From assembly GCA_021731025.1 (NCBI GenBank), contig JAKFYD010000019.1, positions 1 to 64,000 of the forward strand: a stretch of 64,000 bases of DNA, written 5' to 3'. The notes under the pieces were generated by a model. The model saw only the letters and a list, made by a program, of their open reading frames with translations. It was not told the DNA's origin and searched no databases. The stretch comes from Pseudobdellovibrionaceae bacterium. GTDB lineage: Bacteria; Bdellovibrionota; Bdellovibrionia; Bdellovibrionales; Bdellovibrionaceae. Of the stretch, positions 48,543 through 57,201 are shown piece after piece (the stretch's first letter is position 1; each line of letters opens with the position of its first letter). The position numbers and the translations under genes were made by a program.

Positions 48543-51506
48543 CTATTCTCCCTCGAGCGGAGCGAAGCCTCGACGGATTGTATTTTCAGTGACCACGATA
48601 GGTTCCATAAACTGTTTCAAATAATCAGGTCCACCGGTCTTGCTACCCACGCCTGACATCTTGTAACCACCAAAAGGATGACGATCGACCATAGCGCCCG
48701 TAATTCCGCGATTGATGTACAGATTTCCTGCCTCGAAATTTTCACGAACGTAAGCGATGTTCAATGGGCTTCGTGAAAAGAGTCCTCCGGTCAGAGCGTA
48801 GATGCTGTCATTTGCGACTTCGACGGCTTCTTGAATATTTTTAACTTTGATCACTGCCAGCACTGGTCCGAAAATTTCTTCCTGAGCTAACTTGGATTTA
48901 GAATCCACGGGTCCAAAGATAGTTGGGGGAACAAAATTTCCCTGAGTTGGAGCGAGGCCTTTGAAAAGTTGGGGATATTGAGTTTCCGATTCGGCAATGG
49001 ATTTTAAAATTCTATCTTGAGCTTCTTGATCCACCACGGGGCCCAAGTAAGCTTTAGGATTTTCAGAAGGCAGAACATCGATGCTTTTTGCGGTCTCAAC
49101 AAGACGTTCGACGAAACGGTCGTAGACTTCTTCTAAGACGATGCAACGAGAAGCTGCTGAGCATTTTTGTCCTGCGAAACCGAAAGCGGAATACAAAACT
49201 CCGTCGACGGCTTCATCAAGATCGGCATCGTTATCGATGATGACCGCATTTTTTCCACCCATTTCGATGATGCATCTTTTGACATGATCTTGCCCCGGTT
49301 GAACCACCGCTGCTTTTTGCAGAATGTGTAAACCGACGGCTCGCGAGCCTGTGAAGGCGATGGTTGCTGTCATGGGACTGTTCACCAAATACTCTCCGAC
49401 TTCTTCGCCATAGCCTGGAAGAAAATGCACAACGCCAGCAGGGAAACCAGCTTCAAGCATCATCTGCATCAGTTCGGAAGCGACCCACGAGCTTTGCTCT
49501 GCGGGTTTCATCACGACGGTGTTTCCCGTGACTAAAGCACTGACCACTTGGCCACAGAGAATGGCCAAGGGAAAATTCCACGGAGCAATCACAACGGTGA
49601 CTCCACGAGGACGGTAAATGTACTGACTGAGTTCGCCAGGAACGTGTCCTGCTTTTAAAGGTGCTGCGATTTCCTTCATGTGACGGGCGTAGTAGCGACA
49701 GAAATCTATGGCTTCAGCCACGTCACCATCGGCTTCGCTCCAGGGTTTTCCCACTTCAAGAACTTGAGTTGCAGAAAGTTGGAATTTTCTTTGGCTCATC
49801 AGTTCAGCTAATTTTTCGACGCAAGCTGTGCGAGTGCTGACGGGAGTTTTGCGCCAGCTTTTGAAAGCTTCATGAGCTGATTTAAGGGCGCGCTCGGCGT
49901 GATCGCGATTGCTCAAGCCAACTTTGGCAACAAGCTGTGATGTGTTCGATGGATTTTTTCTCTCCATGAATTTTTCGCAAGTGACGGGAGCTCCGTTGAT
50001 CACAGGAGAAACGGTTTGTCCCATTTTTTTCATTTTCTCTGCAAGGGCTGATTCCATTTTTTGGCGATTTTCAGCGAAAGCAAAATCTGTTAAAGGATAA
50101 TTCTCAAAATGCCCTTTGGAAGTTAAATTTGGCGATGACGGGACCAAATTTAAAGTTGGATCTTTCAACAGCATTTCGCTGGTTTTTCCTTCAGCAAATT
50201 TTCCGCGCAGCCAAGATTCATTCGAAGTGTTTTCCAACAGACGTCGCACAAGATAAGCCATTCCGGGAATAAGTTCACCGACGGGAGCGTATTCGCGCAA
50301 TCGATAGCCCATTTCCACGAGAGATTTTTTAATTGGCTCGGCCATGCCGTAAAGCATTTGAATTTCAAAACCATTGTTAGGTATTTTCAATTTTTGCGCG
50401 TGAACCAAAGCCGCCGCAATGGTGCGAACATTGTGGGAAGCCAAGGCAACGCGAATGACTTTGTGATTTTCAAGAAGTGTTTGTGCGCAGGCTTCGTAAT
50501 TCGCATCGCTTTCCGCTTTGATGGTGTAAACGGGGATAGGCCAGCCCCGTTGTTCGGCCTCGAGAGTTTCGTAATCCCAATAAGCGCCTTTAACTAAGCG
50601 AACTGTAAACGGAGTTCCCCGCGTGCGGGCGAACTGAATTAAATCTAAAATATCCGAGTGAGAATCGCGGAGATAAGCTTGAATGACACAGCCAAAGTAT
50701 TTGTAGTTTTTAAATTCAGGTTCAAGAAGAAGATCCTTGAAAACTTCCAGGGTCAGGTGTTTGACGGAATATTGTTCCATATCCAAGTTCAGAAAAACAT
50801 TTTTACTTTGAGCTAAGCGAAGAATAGGTCGCAGACGTTCTTTCAATATACTTTTTGTTTGGTCCCAAGCTTTGTCGTTGATTTGTGAATACAACGCGGT
50901 CAATTTCACCGAAACATTCACTTTGGGAATGGGGCCTTCATTGTCGCGATCAATTTGCGGGATTTCTTCCCAGCCTTCAGCGTCTTTTGCCAAACCATCG
51001 ATCAATTCTAAGTATCGCGATTGATACTCGAGGGCTTCTTTTTCAGAAAGAGTGGCCTCACCTAAAATATCCACCGTAAAGGTCATTCTGTTTTTTCGGG
51101 CTTTTTTCAGAATGGGCAGTGCTTCTTTGGGATTTTCACCGGTGATAAACATCTTTGCCATCTGAGTGACATTTTTTCGAATCGCACCCGCCATCAAACC
51201 GGGGGCCAATGAACCAAGCCCCAAACCGACATTAAACACCGAAGGTAACTCGTCCCCATTTTCAGAAAAATATTCTTTAAGATGCCGAGCCACTTCAGAG
51301 CCGGAATTCAGCGCGGGCAAGACGTCGACAAATCGGAACATGTTTGTTTTAAATTTTTCATTCTTCATGCTCCAATCCATAATCGAGCCGTACCAAAAAT
51401 CTTTACTGAATAAAGAAATTTTTTGTGCGCCTTCCATGCGCTTTAAAATCTCTTCACCTTTGGATTGAATTTCATTTTGCAAAGAATTACTGCCGTATTG
51501 AGACAT
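48543..51506 (-). CDS. putA: bifunctional proline dehydrogenase / glutamate-semialdehyde dehydrogenase
   Basis: 987 residues that turn proline to glutamate in two steps with channelling. The proline dehydrogenase half (about 130-440) has VNVSVKLTALYSQI, the FAD-binding RLVKGAYWDYE and SHNVRTIAAA. The aldehyde dehydrogenase half (about 520-975) has APWNFPLAI, FTGSRAVG, the catalytic Glu in EMGGKNAVI and Cys (about 780) in GFAGQKCSAASR. The N-terminal DNA-binding domain of enterobacterial PutA is absent, so it does not regulate itself by that route. It feeds proline into central carbon metabolism. Confidence 0.95.
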   Translation of the reverse strand: MSQYGSNSLQNEIQSKGEEILKRMEGAQKISLFSKDFWYGSIMDWSMKNEKFKTNMFRFVDVLPALNSGSEVARHLKEYFSENGDELPSVFNVGLGLGSLAPGLMAGAIRKNVTQMAKMFITGENPKEALPILKKARKNRMTFTVDILGEATLSEKEALEYQSRYLELIDGLAKDAEGWEEIPQIDRDNEGPIPKVNVSVKLTALYSQINDKAWDQTKSILKERLRPILRLAQSKNVFLNLDMEQYSVKHLTLEVFKDLLLEPEFKNYKYFGCVIQAYLRDSHSDILDLIQFARTRGTPFTVRLVKGAYWDYETLEAEQRGWPIPVYTIKAESDANYEACAQTLLENHKVIRVALASHNVRTIAAALVHAQKLKIPNNGFEIQMLYGMAEPIKKSLVEMGYRLREYAPVGELIPGMAYLVRRLLENTSNESWLRGKFAEGKTSEMLLKDPTLNLVPSSPNLTSKGHFENYPLTDFAFAENRQKMESALAEKMKKMGQTVSPVINGAPVTCEKFMERKNPSNTSQLVAKVGLSNRDHAERALKSAHEAFKSWRKTPVSTRTACVEKLAELMSQRKFQLSATQVLEVGKPWSEADGDVAEAIDFCRYYARHMKEIAAPLKAGHVPGELSQYIYRPRGVTVVIAPWNFPLAILCGQVVSALVTGNTVVMKPAEQSSWVASELMQMMLEAGFPAGVVHFLPGYGEEVGEYLVNSPMTATIAFTGSRAVGLHILQKAAVVQPGQDHVKRCIIEMGGKNAVIIDNDADLDEAVDGVLYSAFGFAGQKCSAASRCIVLEEVYDRFVERLVETAKSIDVLPSENPKAYLGPVVDQEAQDRILKSIAESETQYPQLFKGLAPTQGNFVPPTIFGPVDSKSKLAQEEIFGPVLAVIKVKNIQEAVEVANDSIYALTGGLFSRSPLNIAYVRENFEAGNLYINRGITGAMVDRHPFGGYKMSGVGSKTGGPDYLKQFMEPIVVTENTIRRGFAPLEGE

Positions 51507-51566
51507 GTTAACCCCATTAATTGTGTGGCGGCATAATCGCTTTTTCGCCAGGGAAACTCAAGTCTT

Positions 51567-52157
51567 TTAGCTTTGGATTTCCCAGGATTGGGCTGGAAAT
51601 AAACCCCATTTGGCAAGGAGGCGGTCTCCCTTTTTTAAGGCGGCAACTCCGGCCGGGGTGCCGGTTAAAAGCCAATCACTGGGGCTAACGGGAAAATGCT
51701 TTTTCACATATTCCGTTAAAACTTCAAGAGGATAGATCATTTCGCGAAGGTGTCCCCGCTGACGAACCTGATCGTTCACTTCAAGACTGAACTCCCAATC
51801 AAGAATTGCGGCTAATCCCCCCAGATCTTTTAAACTTTGGGAAGGGGACATGGGGCAGGCGCCCTTAAAGGATTTCGCCAAGGTCCATGGTTGTCCCTTG
51901 GACTTCAATTGATTCTGGAAATGCCTTTCGGTGAGGTCTAAAGCGAGAGCCACGCAATTCAGTTCAAGTTGATCATCGAATTGAAATGCGACTTCAAGTT
52001 CGTGATGCACTTCCTGAGTCCAAGATGGAAGTTCAAAGGTGGGGCCCTTATGAAGACAACTGCCAGCTTTCAAAAAAATTAAAGGAGTTTCAGGAACAGA
52101 GTTTCCAAGTTCCCGAGCATGATCAGCGTAATTTCGACCCACACACCAAATGTTCAT
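51567..52157 (-). CDS. fumarylacetoacetate hydrolase (FAH) family protein
   Basis: About 196 residues from ATG 52157 (GGGA upstream); TTG 52172 would overlap the phosphatase stop. Family motifs are WCVGRNYADHARELG, the metal ligands in HELEVAFQFDD, KSFKGACPMSP and LTGTPAGVAALKKGDRL. FAH-type enzymes cleave C-C bonds or decarboxylate beta-keto acids, including oxaloacetate decarboxylases (YcgM/FAHD1 type), and short members like this one are usually of that group. Metal dependence on Mg or Mn is expected. It is in a unit with the histidine phosphatase and is 60 bp upstream of putA. Confidence 0.83.
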   Translation of the reverse strand: MNIWCVGRNYADHARELGNSVPETPLIFLKAGSCLHKGPTFELPSWTQEVHHELEVAFQFDDQLELNCVALALDLTERHFQNQLKSKGQPWTLAKSFKGACPMSPSQSLKDLGGLAAILDWEFSLEVNDQVRQRGHLREMIYPLEVLTEYVKKHFPVSPSDWLLTGTPAGVAALKKGDRLLAKWGLFPAQSWEIQS

Positions 52158-52168
52158 TATATCCCAGT

Positions 52169-52660
52169 TCAAATTTTTACATGATCAAATTTCACAAGAT
52201 CCCAAAGTTCCTTCTTATTTAGCCACATCCACTGGCAGGAATTCCAATGGTGATACTTGGCATGCATCAGATCGGTGGTGCATTCAACGATGCTCAGAAA
52301 TTCTTGAATCCAATCATAGTGAGTGCACAAATAAATGCACTCATCATTGGGATAATCCATTTGTAAAAGCACTAATAACTCTTGAACACGACGACGAAAA
52401 TCTTCGCTAGTTTCTTTGGAAGTTCTTTCATCCAGAAGGGGAGTCGCAATGGATTTTATTTTTAAAACATCAGCCAGTGGAGAAAATGTTTGCTGACTGC
52501 GGACTCGAGGGGAAACCATCATCACCTGCGGTTCGGGAAGTTTTTTGCTTCGAACTTCATCGATAAGTTTTTTCGCTTGCTGCAGCCCTCGCTGAGTCAA
52601 AGGAGGATTCGAAGAGCCCACAATTTCTTTTTCTGCATGTCTAAAAAGGATTACTTTCAT
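52169..52660 (-). CDS. SixA-like histidine phosphatase
   Basis: 163 residues from ATG 52660. The phosphohistidine motif is LFRHAEKEIVG (4-14), PLTQRGLQQA follows, then VMMVSPRVRSQQTF with the Arg and the second His in IYLCTHYDWIQEFL. Small size and RHAE in place of RHGE fit SixA, which dephosphorylates phosphohistidine in Hpt-type domains. That makes a link to the phosphorelay at 23.8-28.9 kb possible but unproven. A perfect 19-bp palindrome directly precedes the ATG and no ribosome site is visible. Confidence 0.85.
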   Translation of the reverse strand: MKVILFRHAEKEIVGSSNPPLTQRGLQQAKKLIDEVRSKKLPEPQVMMVSPRVRSQQTFSPLADVLKIKSIATPLLDERTSKETSEDFRRRVQELLVLLQMDYPNDECIYLCTHYDWIQEFLSIVECTTDLMHAKYHHWNSCQWMWLNKKELWDLVKFDHVKI

Positions 52661-52678
52661 CTGGCTATCATAGCCAGA
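52660..52678. promoter_or_regulatory. perfect palindrome at the histidine phosphatase start codon
   Basis: TCTGGCTAT and ATAGCCAGA flank a single C. It overlaps the first base of the phosphatase ATG on the minus strand and lies 76 bp before the divergent hsp33-type start. It could be an operator or an RNA hairpin in the leader. Confidence 0.55.
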
Positions 52679-52753
52679 AAAGTCTTGACTCTCAAAGGAC
52701 CCTTTGCGAATTTTGACACCTCGAGTGAGCCAGCTCAAATCATGAAGGAAAAA

Positions 52754-53686
52754 ATGGATTCTAAGAACTCAAATGCAAATGGGCCCGCTTCTGCCGAACG
52801 AGTGCATCGATTCGTTTCCAATGATTTTACCTTAAGAGCGGCCGCTGTTGATGCGACCCACGTCGTTCGCGAGATGCAAACCTTGCAGGCCACTTTTCCC
52901 ATTCCCACCGTTGCAGTCGGTCGTGCAATGGTAGGGGCCTTGTTAATGGCTTCCCAATTAAAAGAAGGTCAGCATGTTGGCCTTTACGTGAAGGGCAACG
53001 GACCTCTAGCTGCCGTCTATGCGGAAGCACAATTTGAAGGGCAAGTTCGCGGTTATACTCCAAATCCCATTTATCAACCCACGGATTACAAACAAGGTCT
53101 TAGTGTCAAAGCGGCTATTGGGGAAGGAACTCTGACGGTCGCTCGTCATCAACCTTTCCAAAAGCAGCCTTTTCAAGGAACGGTTGAGCTGATGAGTGGG
53201 GAAATTGGCGAAGATCTGGCTCATTACCTGATTCAGTCTCACCAAATTCGAAGTCTTGTCTCTCTGGGAGTTTATTTAGATGTTTATGGGAAAGTGAAAT
53301 CCGCAGGTGGAGTCATCATTGAAGTGATGCCTGGAGTGGAGGACGAGATTGTCGATAAAGTGCAAAAAAATGCTGAAGCTCATAAACTCAATGTTTCAGA
53401 GCTATTGGTGAACGGAGTTAAGCCTTTTGATCTTGTGAAACCTTTTTTCGAGGGAATTCCTTTCACAGAATTGGATCACAATTATCCCGTCATCTATCAC
53501 TGTCCTTGCACTAAGGATCGTGTGGTTCGTGCTCTCGAAACCTTAGGTGTCGCTGAATTGCAAGATATGGTTGATAAATCAGAGCCCGCAAAAGTGACCT
53601 GTCAAATTTGCGGACGTCCTTACGAAATTGGCGTGGAAGAGATCAAAAAACTGAAAGAACAACTCTTTCGTGAGAGTTTGAATTAA
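52754..53686 (+). CDS. hslO: redox-regulated chaperone Hsp33
   Basis: About 310 residues. ATG 52754 has AAGGA five bases upstream; ATG 52742 is possible but lacks one. The N-terminal domain has FVSNDFTLRAAAVDATHVV and the active-fold strands GLYVKGNGPLAAVYAEA. The redox switch near the C-terminus has C250 and C252 in YHCPCTKDR and C283 and C286 in VTCQICGRPY, the zinc-binding CxC and CxxC pairs. Oxidation releases zinc and turns the protein into an ATP-independent holdase. It is divergent from the histidine phosphatase. Confidence 0.95.
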   Translation: MDSKNSNANGPASAERVHRFVSNDFTLRAAAVDATHVVREMQTLQATFPIPTVAVGRAMVGALLMASQLKEGQHVGLYVKGNGPLAAVYAEAQFEGQVRGYTPNPIYQPTDYKQGLSVKAAIGEGTLTVARHQPFQKQPFQGTVELMSGEIGEDLAHYLIQSHQIRSLVSLGVYLDVYGKVKSAGGVIIEVMPGVEDEIVDKVQKNAEAHKLNVSELLVNGVKPFDLVKPFFEGIPFTELDHNYPVIYHCPCTKDRVVRALETLGVAELQDMVDKSEPAKVTCQICGRPYEIGVEEIKKLKEQLFRESLN

Positions 53687-54246
53687 TCTTTCTGAGTTGA
53701 TTTCTGAGCGCGGAGATCGTTTTTGCAAATGGCTACTTTTTCTTCGTATTCATCTTGGCGTTTCATCAAAAGATTTTTGTAACCTTTGAAGCGCTCGAGG
53801 CGATCTTTCAAAAACTCTTCGGAAACTCCAACCAGTTTGTCTTTTTCATCGAGGCCGATTTTAAATTCATCTTCTTTATCGGTGATGCGATCCATGGGTT
53901 CGGTCCATTTCATTTTCCCGTCGCCACCGTTTTTGGTGTCGGCTAATTCCATTTTGCAATCGCGAAGTTTTCCGTAAAGACCTTTAGAGCCATATTTTCG
54001 ATTTCCGTAAACTTGATCTTCAAGTTCGTAAACTTCAATTTGCAGTCGACGAAGCTCTTCGTTCATGGCGACTTTTTTCTGAACAATCATGTTTCCGTCT
54101 TTGATGCCAACAGCCGTGTCCCCATTGACTTCGCCATGGCCTTTAATTTCTGTCTCGATTTTTTCTGCTTTATGAGGATTTGATTTACATCCAGCTACAA
54201 AAACAAATGCGACCAATAATCCTAAGATTGATTTTCGTTGACCCAT
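53683..54246 (-). CDS. lipoprotein with coiled-coil character
   Basis: 187 residues. The signal MGQRKSILGLLVAFVFVAGC ends in a VAGC lipobox. After a short polar stretch with a repeated GEVNGDTAVGIKDG, the protein is charged and helical, with heptad-like segments (EELRRLQIEVYELEDQVYG, EEFLKDRLERFKGYKNLLMKRQDEYEEKV). Two cysteines (RDCKMEL and AICKNDL) may pair. It follows the small gene at 54249-54533 by 2 bp and overlaps the convergent hslO by four bases. A structural envelope role is possible; no family is recognised. Confidence 0.72.
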   Translation of the reverse strand: MGQRKSILGLLVAFVFVAGCKSNPHKAEKIETEIKGHGEVNGDTAVGIKDGNMIVQKKVAMNEELRRLQIEVYELEDQVYGNRKYGSKGLYGKLRDCKMELADTKNGGDGKMKWTEPMDRITDKEDEFKIGLDEKDKLVGVSEEFLKDRLERFKGYKNLLMKRQDEYEEKVAICKNDLRAQKSTQKD

Positions 54247-54248
54247 AT

Positions 54249-54533
54249 TCAGTTTACCTCCGAGGCCTCATGGTGAAGGATCATCACTTTCGGGTCAAAC
54301 CGAAGCCAGCTGCATCCCTGATTTTCGATTAGATTTTCTTTGGTCAGCCATAAGTGAGCTATTTTACGCGGATCTGGAGGAGGGAGGAGTTTTACTCTCC
54401 CTTCCAGAGAAGGTGGGCTGTTGGATTGGCCTAGGAGCTCGTTGAGTGCCACGACTGTGGCTGATGAGCTGAATTGAACTTGTCTCTCACTAAAGCAATT
54501 CCTTCGCCAAACAAAAATCACCAGAGATCTCAC
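54249..54533 (-). CDS. small protein of unknown function
   Basis: 94 residues from GTG 54533. There is no signal peptide; the sequence has SSATVVALNELLGQSNSPPSLEGRVKLLPPPDPRKIAHLWLTKENLIENQGCSWLRFDPKVMILHHE, which looks like a compact beta-rich domain. It lies 2 bp upstream of the lipoprotein gene in the same direction, so co-translation is likely, which supports it being real. Codon use is similar to neighbours. It may also be a remnant of a longer gene, since no strong ribosome site is seen. Confidence 0.5.
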   Translation of the reverse strand: MRSLVIFVWRRNCFSERQVQFSSSATVVALNELLGQSNSPPSLEGRVKLLPPPDPRKIAHLWLTKENLIENQGCSWLRFDPKVMILHHEASEVN

Positions 54534-54540
54534 GGGCTTA

Positions 54541-54897
54541 AGTCCTGGTGTCAGAGTGCTCTGTTCAAAATTCCTTTAAAAATCAAGGATTTGGTGGAGC
54601 TTTGTCCCCGCATAAACGTTTATAGCTGCTCTAAGCCTTTCTCATCCTGAGACAACTTTTGGTCGCTGACAGCTGTCTCATTTTTAGACAGGTAAAATCT
54701 TGTTAAACTTCAGTGACTTAAGAATGAGCGACCGATTTCACCAGCACTTTGATTAAACTCTTAAACAAAAGCGGGGATGAGACAGCTCAAGGTCCAGCTC
54801 TATTCTTAAGTGAATCATTTTGAGAACTTACACCGAAATCTCATCCTGAGACGAGCTGGTCCGCGGATTGCCTTAGTGTTTAGCAAGGAGTTCGCAA
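54541..54897. promoter_or_regulatory. 357-bp regulatory region with four TGAGAC sites
   Basis: No gene is seen. The 13-mer CTCATCCTGAGAC occurs at 54641-54653 and 54840-54852. The core TGAGAC is also at 54778-54783 and, inverted, at 54675-54680 (GTCTCA). Short palindromes GACAGCTGTC and CTCA-tcc-TGAG lie over these sites. The region is upstream of the matrixin metalloprotease gene. Confidence 0.6.
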
Positions 54898-55509
54898 ATG
54901 ATTAAGCGGTTAGTATTTGGCGTTGTTATAGCTTTGGGATTTATGCTTCAAGCATGTTCTCCTAAAAGCCAAGATGAATGCGGTTTTGTTCAAAATGTTT
55001 ATGGCGAAAGAATTTCGTGGAAAGCGGATGTTCCTGTTGTCATGCATTTGCACAAAAACTTTCCCGAAATTTTTGTCGAAGCTGCGAAAGCCGCCGCAGA
55101 GACATGGAACACGCATGTGGGTCGTAAGATTATTGAAATCCAATCACAGCGCTTTACGGGCCCAGAGCAAGCTCAAAAAGATAATCTGAATGTCATCTAT
55201 TACAATTCCACTTGGGAAGCTGATCGTCCCACCGAGCAAGCGAGAACCTCGGTCTATTGGATCGGCGATCTCATTAAAGAAGCTGATATTCGAGTCAATG
55301 CGAAGGATTTTAAGTTCTACTCAGACAAGGCGGAAAACGCGAACCAGATCAACATCGAGGCTCTTTTGATTCACGAGATGGGACATGTCTTGGGATTGAA
55401 ACATAAAGATCAAGGCAGCAGCGTGATGGCTACATATCTAGCCAGTAACACAAATCGAGTGGATCTAGCTGAAACTGATAAGGATTCCCTGAAATGTGAG
55501 TATCGCTAA
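54898..55509 (+). CDS. matrixin-type zinc metalloprotease lipoprotein
   Basis: 203 residues with lipobox LQAC (C20), so lipidated on a membrane and facing outward or the periplasm. The zinc motif HEMGHVLGLKH has ligands H159, H163 and H169 and the catalytic E160, and the Met-turn SVMATYL follows 8 residues later. An upstream strand (VPVVMHLHKNFP) and RTSVYWIGDLIKEADIRVN match the matrix-metalloprotease fold. It should cut proteins near the cell surface, possibly of prey. AAGGAG precedes ATG, and the promoter region holds repeated TGAGAC sites. Confidence 0.9.
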   Translation: MIKRLVFGVVIALGFMLQACSPKSQDECGFVQNVYGERISWKADVPVVMHLHKNFPEIFVEAAKAAAETWNTHVGRKIIEIQSQRFTGPEQAQKDNLNVIYYNSTWEADRPTEQARTSVYWIGDLIKEADIRVNAKDFKFYSDKAENANQINIEALLIHEMGHVLGLKHKDQGSSVMATYLASNTNRVDLAETDKDSLKCEYR

Positions 55510-55609
55510 GCTGGCGGCGCTGAGTGTAATAATTTTATGACAGATTTTTTAAGTTGTGACCAAGGAAAGCAGACCTCTAAACTTAATGATAGGCAAAGGA
55601 GCTGACAAA

Positions 55610-55849
55610 ATGAGAATCAATGATCAATCTCGACAAATCGAGATCACTGATGAGCATTCGGAAACATCTTGGGAGTGGACTACTTCTCAAAATTTGGTTT
55701 CTCATCGCAGCTACCATGAAATGGCCGATCGTCCATTAATTGAAATGGACGAGCTGACCCAGCTAAAATTCCAAATGAAATTATTAGCTGATCTTCATGG
55801 TCGCCAGAGATTCCTGATGCGAGAAATTCGCTTCCTAATGAAGGTCTGA
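55610..55849 (+). CDS. small charged protein of unknown function
   Basis: 79 residues from ATG 55610, with AAGGAG about 8 nt upstream; the frame is open to 55556 without a ribosome site. It is cytoplasmic, with a beta-like first half (INDQSRQIEITDEHSETSWEWTTS) and a helical second half (ELTQLKFQMKLLADLHGRQRFLMREIRFLMKV). The basic helix could bind nucleic acid or a partner protein. It converges with the coiled-coil/Hsp20 gene, 10 bp apart. No family is recognised. Confidence 0.6.
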   Translation: MRINDQSRQIEITDEHSETSWEWTTSQNLVSHRSYHEMADRPLIEMDELTQLKFQMKLLADLHGRQRFLMREIRFLMKV

Positions 55850-55859
55850 TAGATCATCT

Positions 55860-57149
55860 TTAGACTTTTTTATTCAACGATCCCGCAAAAGCAGTGAGTT
55901 TAGGAATGGTGATGATAACGAAATCACCACTCCTTTCTCGCGCCATGCCTTCGGTAATGACCGGTTTTTCGAAGGGAAATTCTTCCCGAAATGTTTGGTA
56001 ACTGTTCGTCGAAATCTTTTTTTCCTGATCTTCAATCTTATCTTGAAATGATCTTTGTCCACTGACCATAGCTTTGTCCTTTTGGATGATCACTTGAACA
56101 TTATTTTTTTCATGTTCAGGGGCGTAAGCCTCGACAATGTAGTAATCACTTGTTTCACGGATGCTGCTTCCGCGATCTTGAATCTTGTAGAAGGGATCGT
56201 GCTCTTTATTTTCGTATTTATCAGATTCTTTGACGAATTTTCTTTTTTGATCCGCCAATTCGCGGGCAAAATTTCGTGATTGAATAAGCAGTTGAGCTTT
56301 GTTGGCTGAATCATTTTTAGAATAGATGGAATCAAAATGCAGTTTTTGTTTATGCAATTGTTCGCCTTGATTCTCTTTTCGATGTGAAAGCTTACTAGTA
56401 AAGTCCTCGTTCAATCGATCTTCTTTCATTTGCCACTGAGCTTGTTGCTTTTCGTAGTTTTTTTGAAAATCCGCTTTCAGGCGTTGTTGCTGCTTTTCAG
56501 TGATGGATTTTCTTTCAGCTAAGGATTGCTGATAACTTTGTTCTTGGGTTTGGATTTCTTTTTCGGTTTCACCGCGAACTTTTTCTTGGAGTTGTCGACC
56601 TCGTTCAAGCTCTTTCTTCAGTTTTTCGCTATTGCTGGCGCTAGTTTCTTCCAAGCGTTGAGACATTGTTTGTTTTACATTATCTATCTCTTGATTGTAT
56701 TTACCTTTGGTGCGAGCCACATCATTTTTTCCTCGATTGCGAAGTTCTTCAAGCTCACTTTCGGTTTTGTGCTTTATAGTTTCAATCTTTTCAGTTTGTC
56801 GGCCTTCAATTTCGCTAGCCACTTTTTGCCGATCGGCACGAACCTTTTCTATGCGCTGACGGTAATTATCATCAATCTTCTGAATTTGTTGAGCTCCGCG
56901 ATCGGCAGCTTTTCGCCGATGTTCCTGAGCGCTTTCCAATTCTTTCGTTTGAGCTTTTTGAATATGATTAACGGCGGCGACATTCTGTTCCGTGATGCCT
57001 TTTCGCCGTTCTTCGTAAGTATCACTGAGTTGGCGAAGATCTTCTTCTTGTTCGCGAATAAGACGCTTTTTCTTTTGATGATATTCATTCTGAATATCAG
57101 TCAATTCGTTCTGCTGATCTTTTCGTGCGCGTGTCGATTCAACACTCAT
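55860..57149 (-). CDS. long coiled coil fused to an Hsp20/alpha-crystallin-like domain
   Basis: 429 residues. Residues about 1-310 are an almost unbroken Glu/Lys/Gln/Arg coiled coil (EYHQKKKRLIREQEEDLRQL; NYRQRIEKVRADRQKVASEIEGRQ). The last 110 residues are an alpha-crystallin-type domain: SIRETSDYYIVEAYAPEHEKNNVQVIIQKDKAMVSGQ, then FREEFPFEKPVI and DFVIITIPK. Normal small heat-shock proteins are 140-200 residues without such a coil. The protein is predicted soluble, so it could form rods or bundles bearing chaperone-like domains. AGGAGGG precedes ATG. Confidence 0.8.
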   Translation of the reverse strand: MSVESTRARKDQQNELTDIQNEYHQKKKRLIREQEEDLRQLSDTYEERRKGITEQNVAAVNHIQKAQTKELESAQEHRRKAADRGAQQIQKIDDNYRQRIEKVRADRQKVASEIEGRQTEKIETIKHKTESELEELRNRGKNDVARTKGKYNQEIDNVKQTMSQRLEETSASNSEKLKKELERGRQLQEKVRGETEKEIQTQEQSYQQSLAERKSITEKQQQRLKADFQKNYEKQQAQWQMKEDRLNEDFTSKLSHRKENQGEQLHKQKLHFDSIYSKNDSANKAQLLIQSRNFARELADQKRKFVKESDKYENKEHDPFYKIQDRGSSIRETSDYYIVEAYAPEHEKNNVQVIIQKDKAMVSGQRSFQDKIEDQEKKISTNSYQTFREEFPFEKPVITEGMARERSGDFVIITIPKLTAFAGSLNKKV

Positions 57150-57201
57150 GACCTTTTCCCTCCTGGATCAGGTCTTTTTAGCTTAGCAGATTTAAAAAAT
57201 T

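Noticed and set aside
48543-51506. PutA as self-regulating repressor
   Set aside because: The N-terminal ribbon-helix-helix domain of enterobacterial PutA is not present.
54541-54897. CRISPR or tandem-repeat array
   Set aside because: The TGAGAC sites vary in orientation and spacing and have no regular spacers; they look like binding sites.
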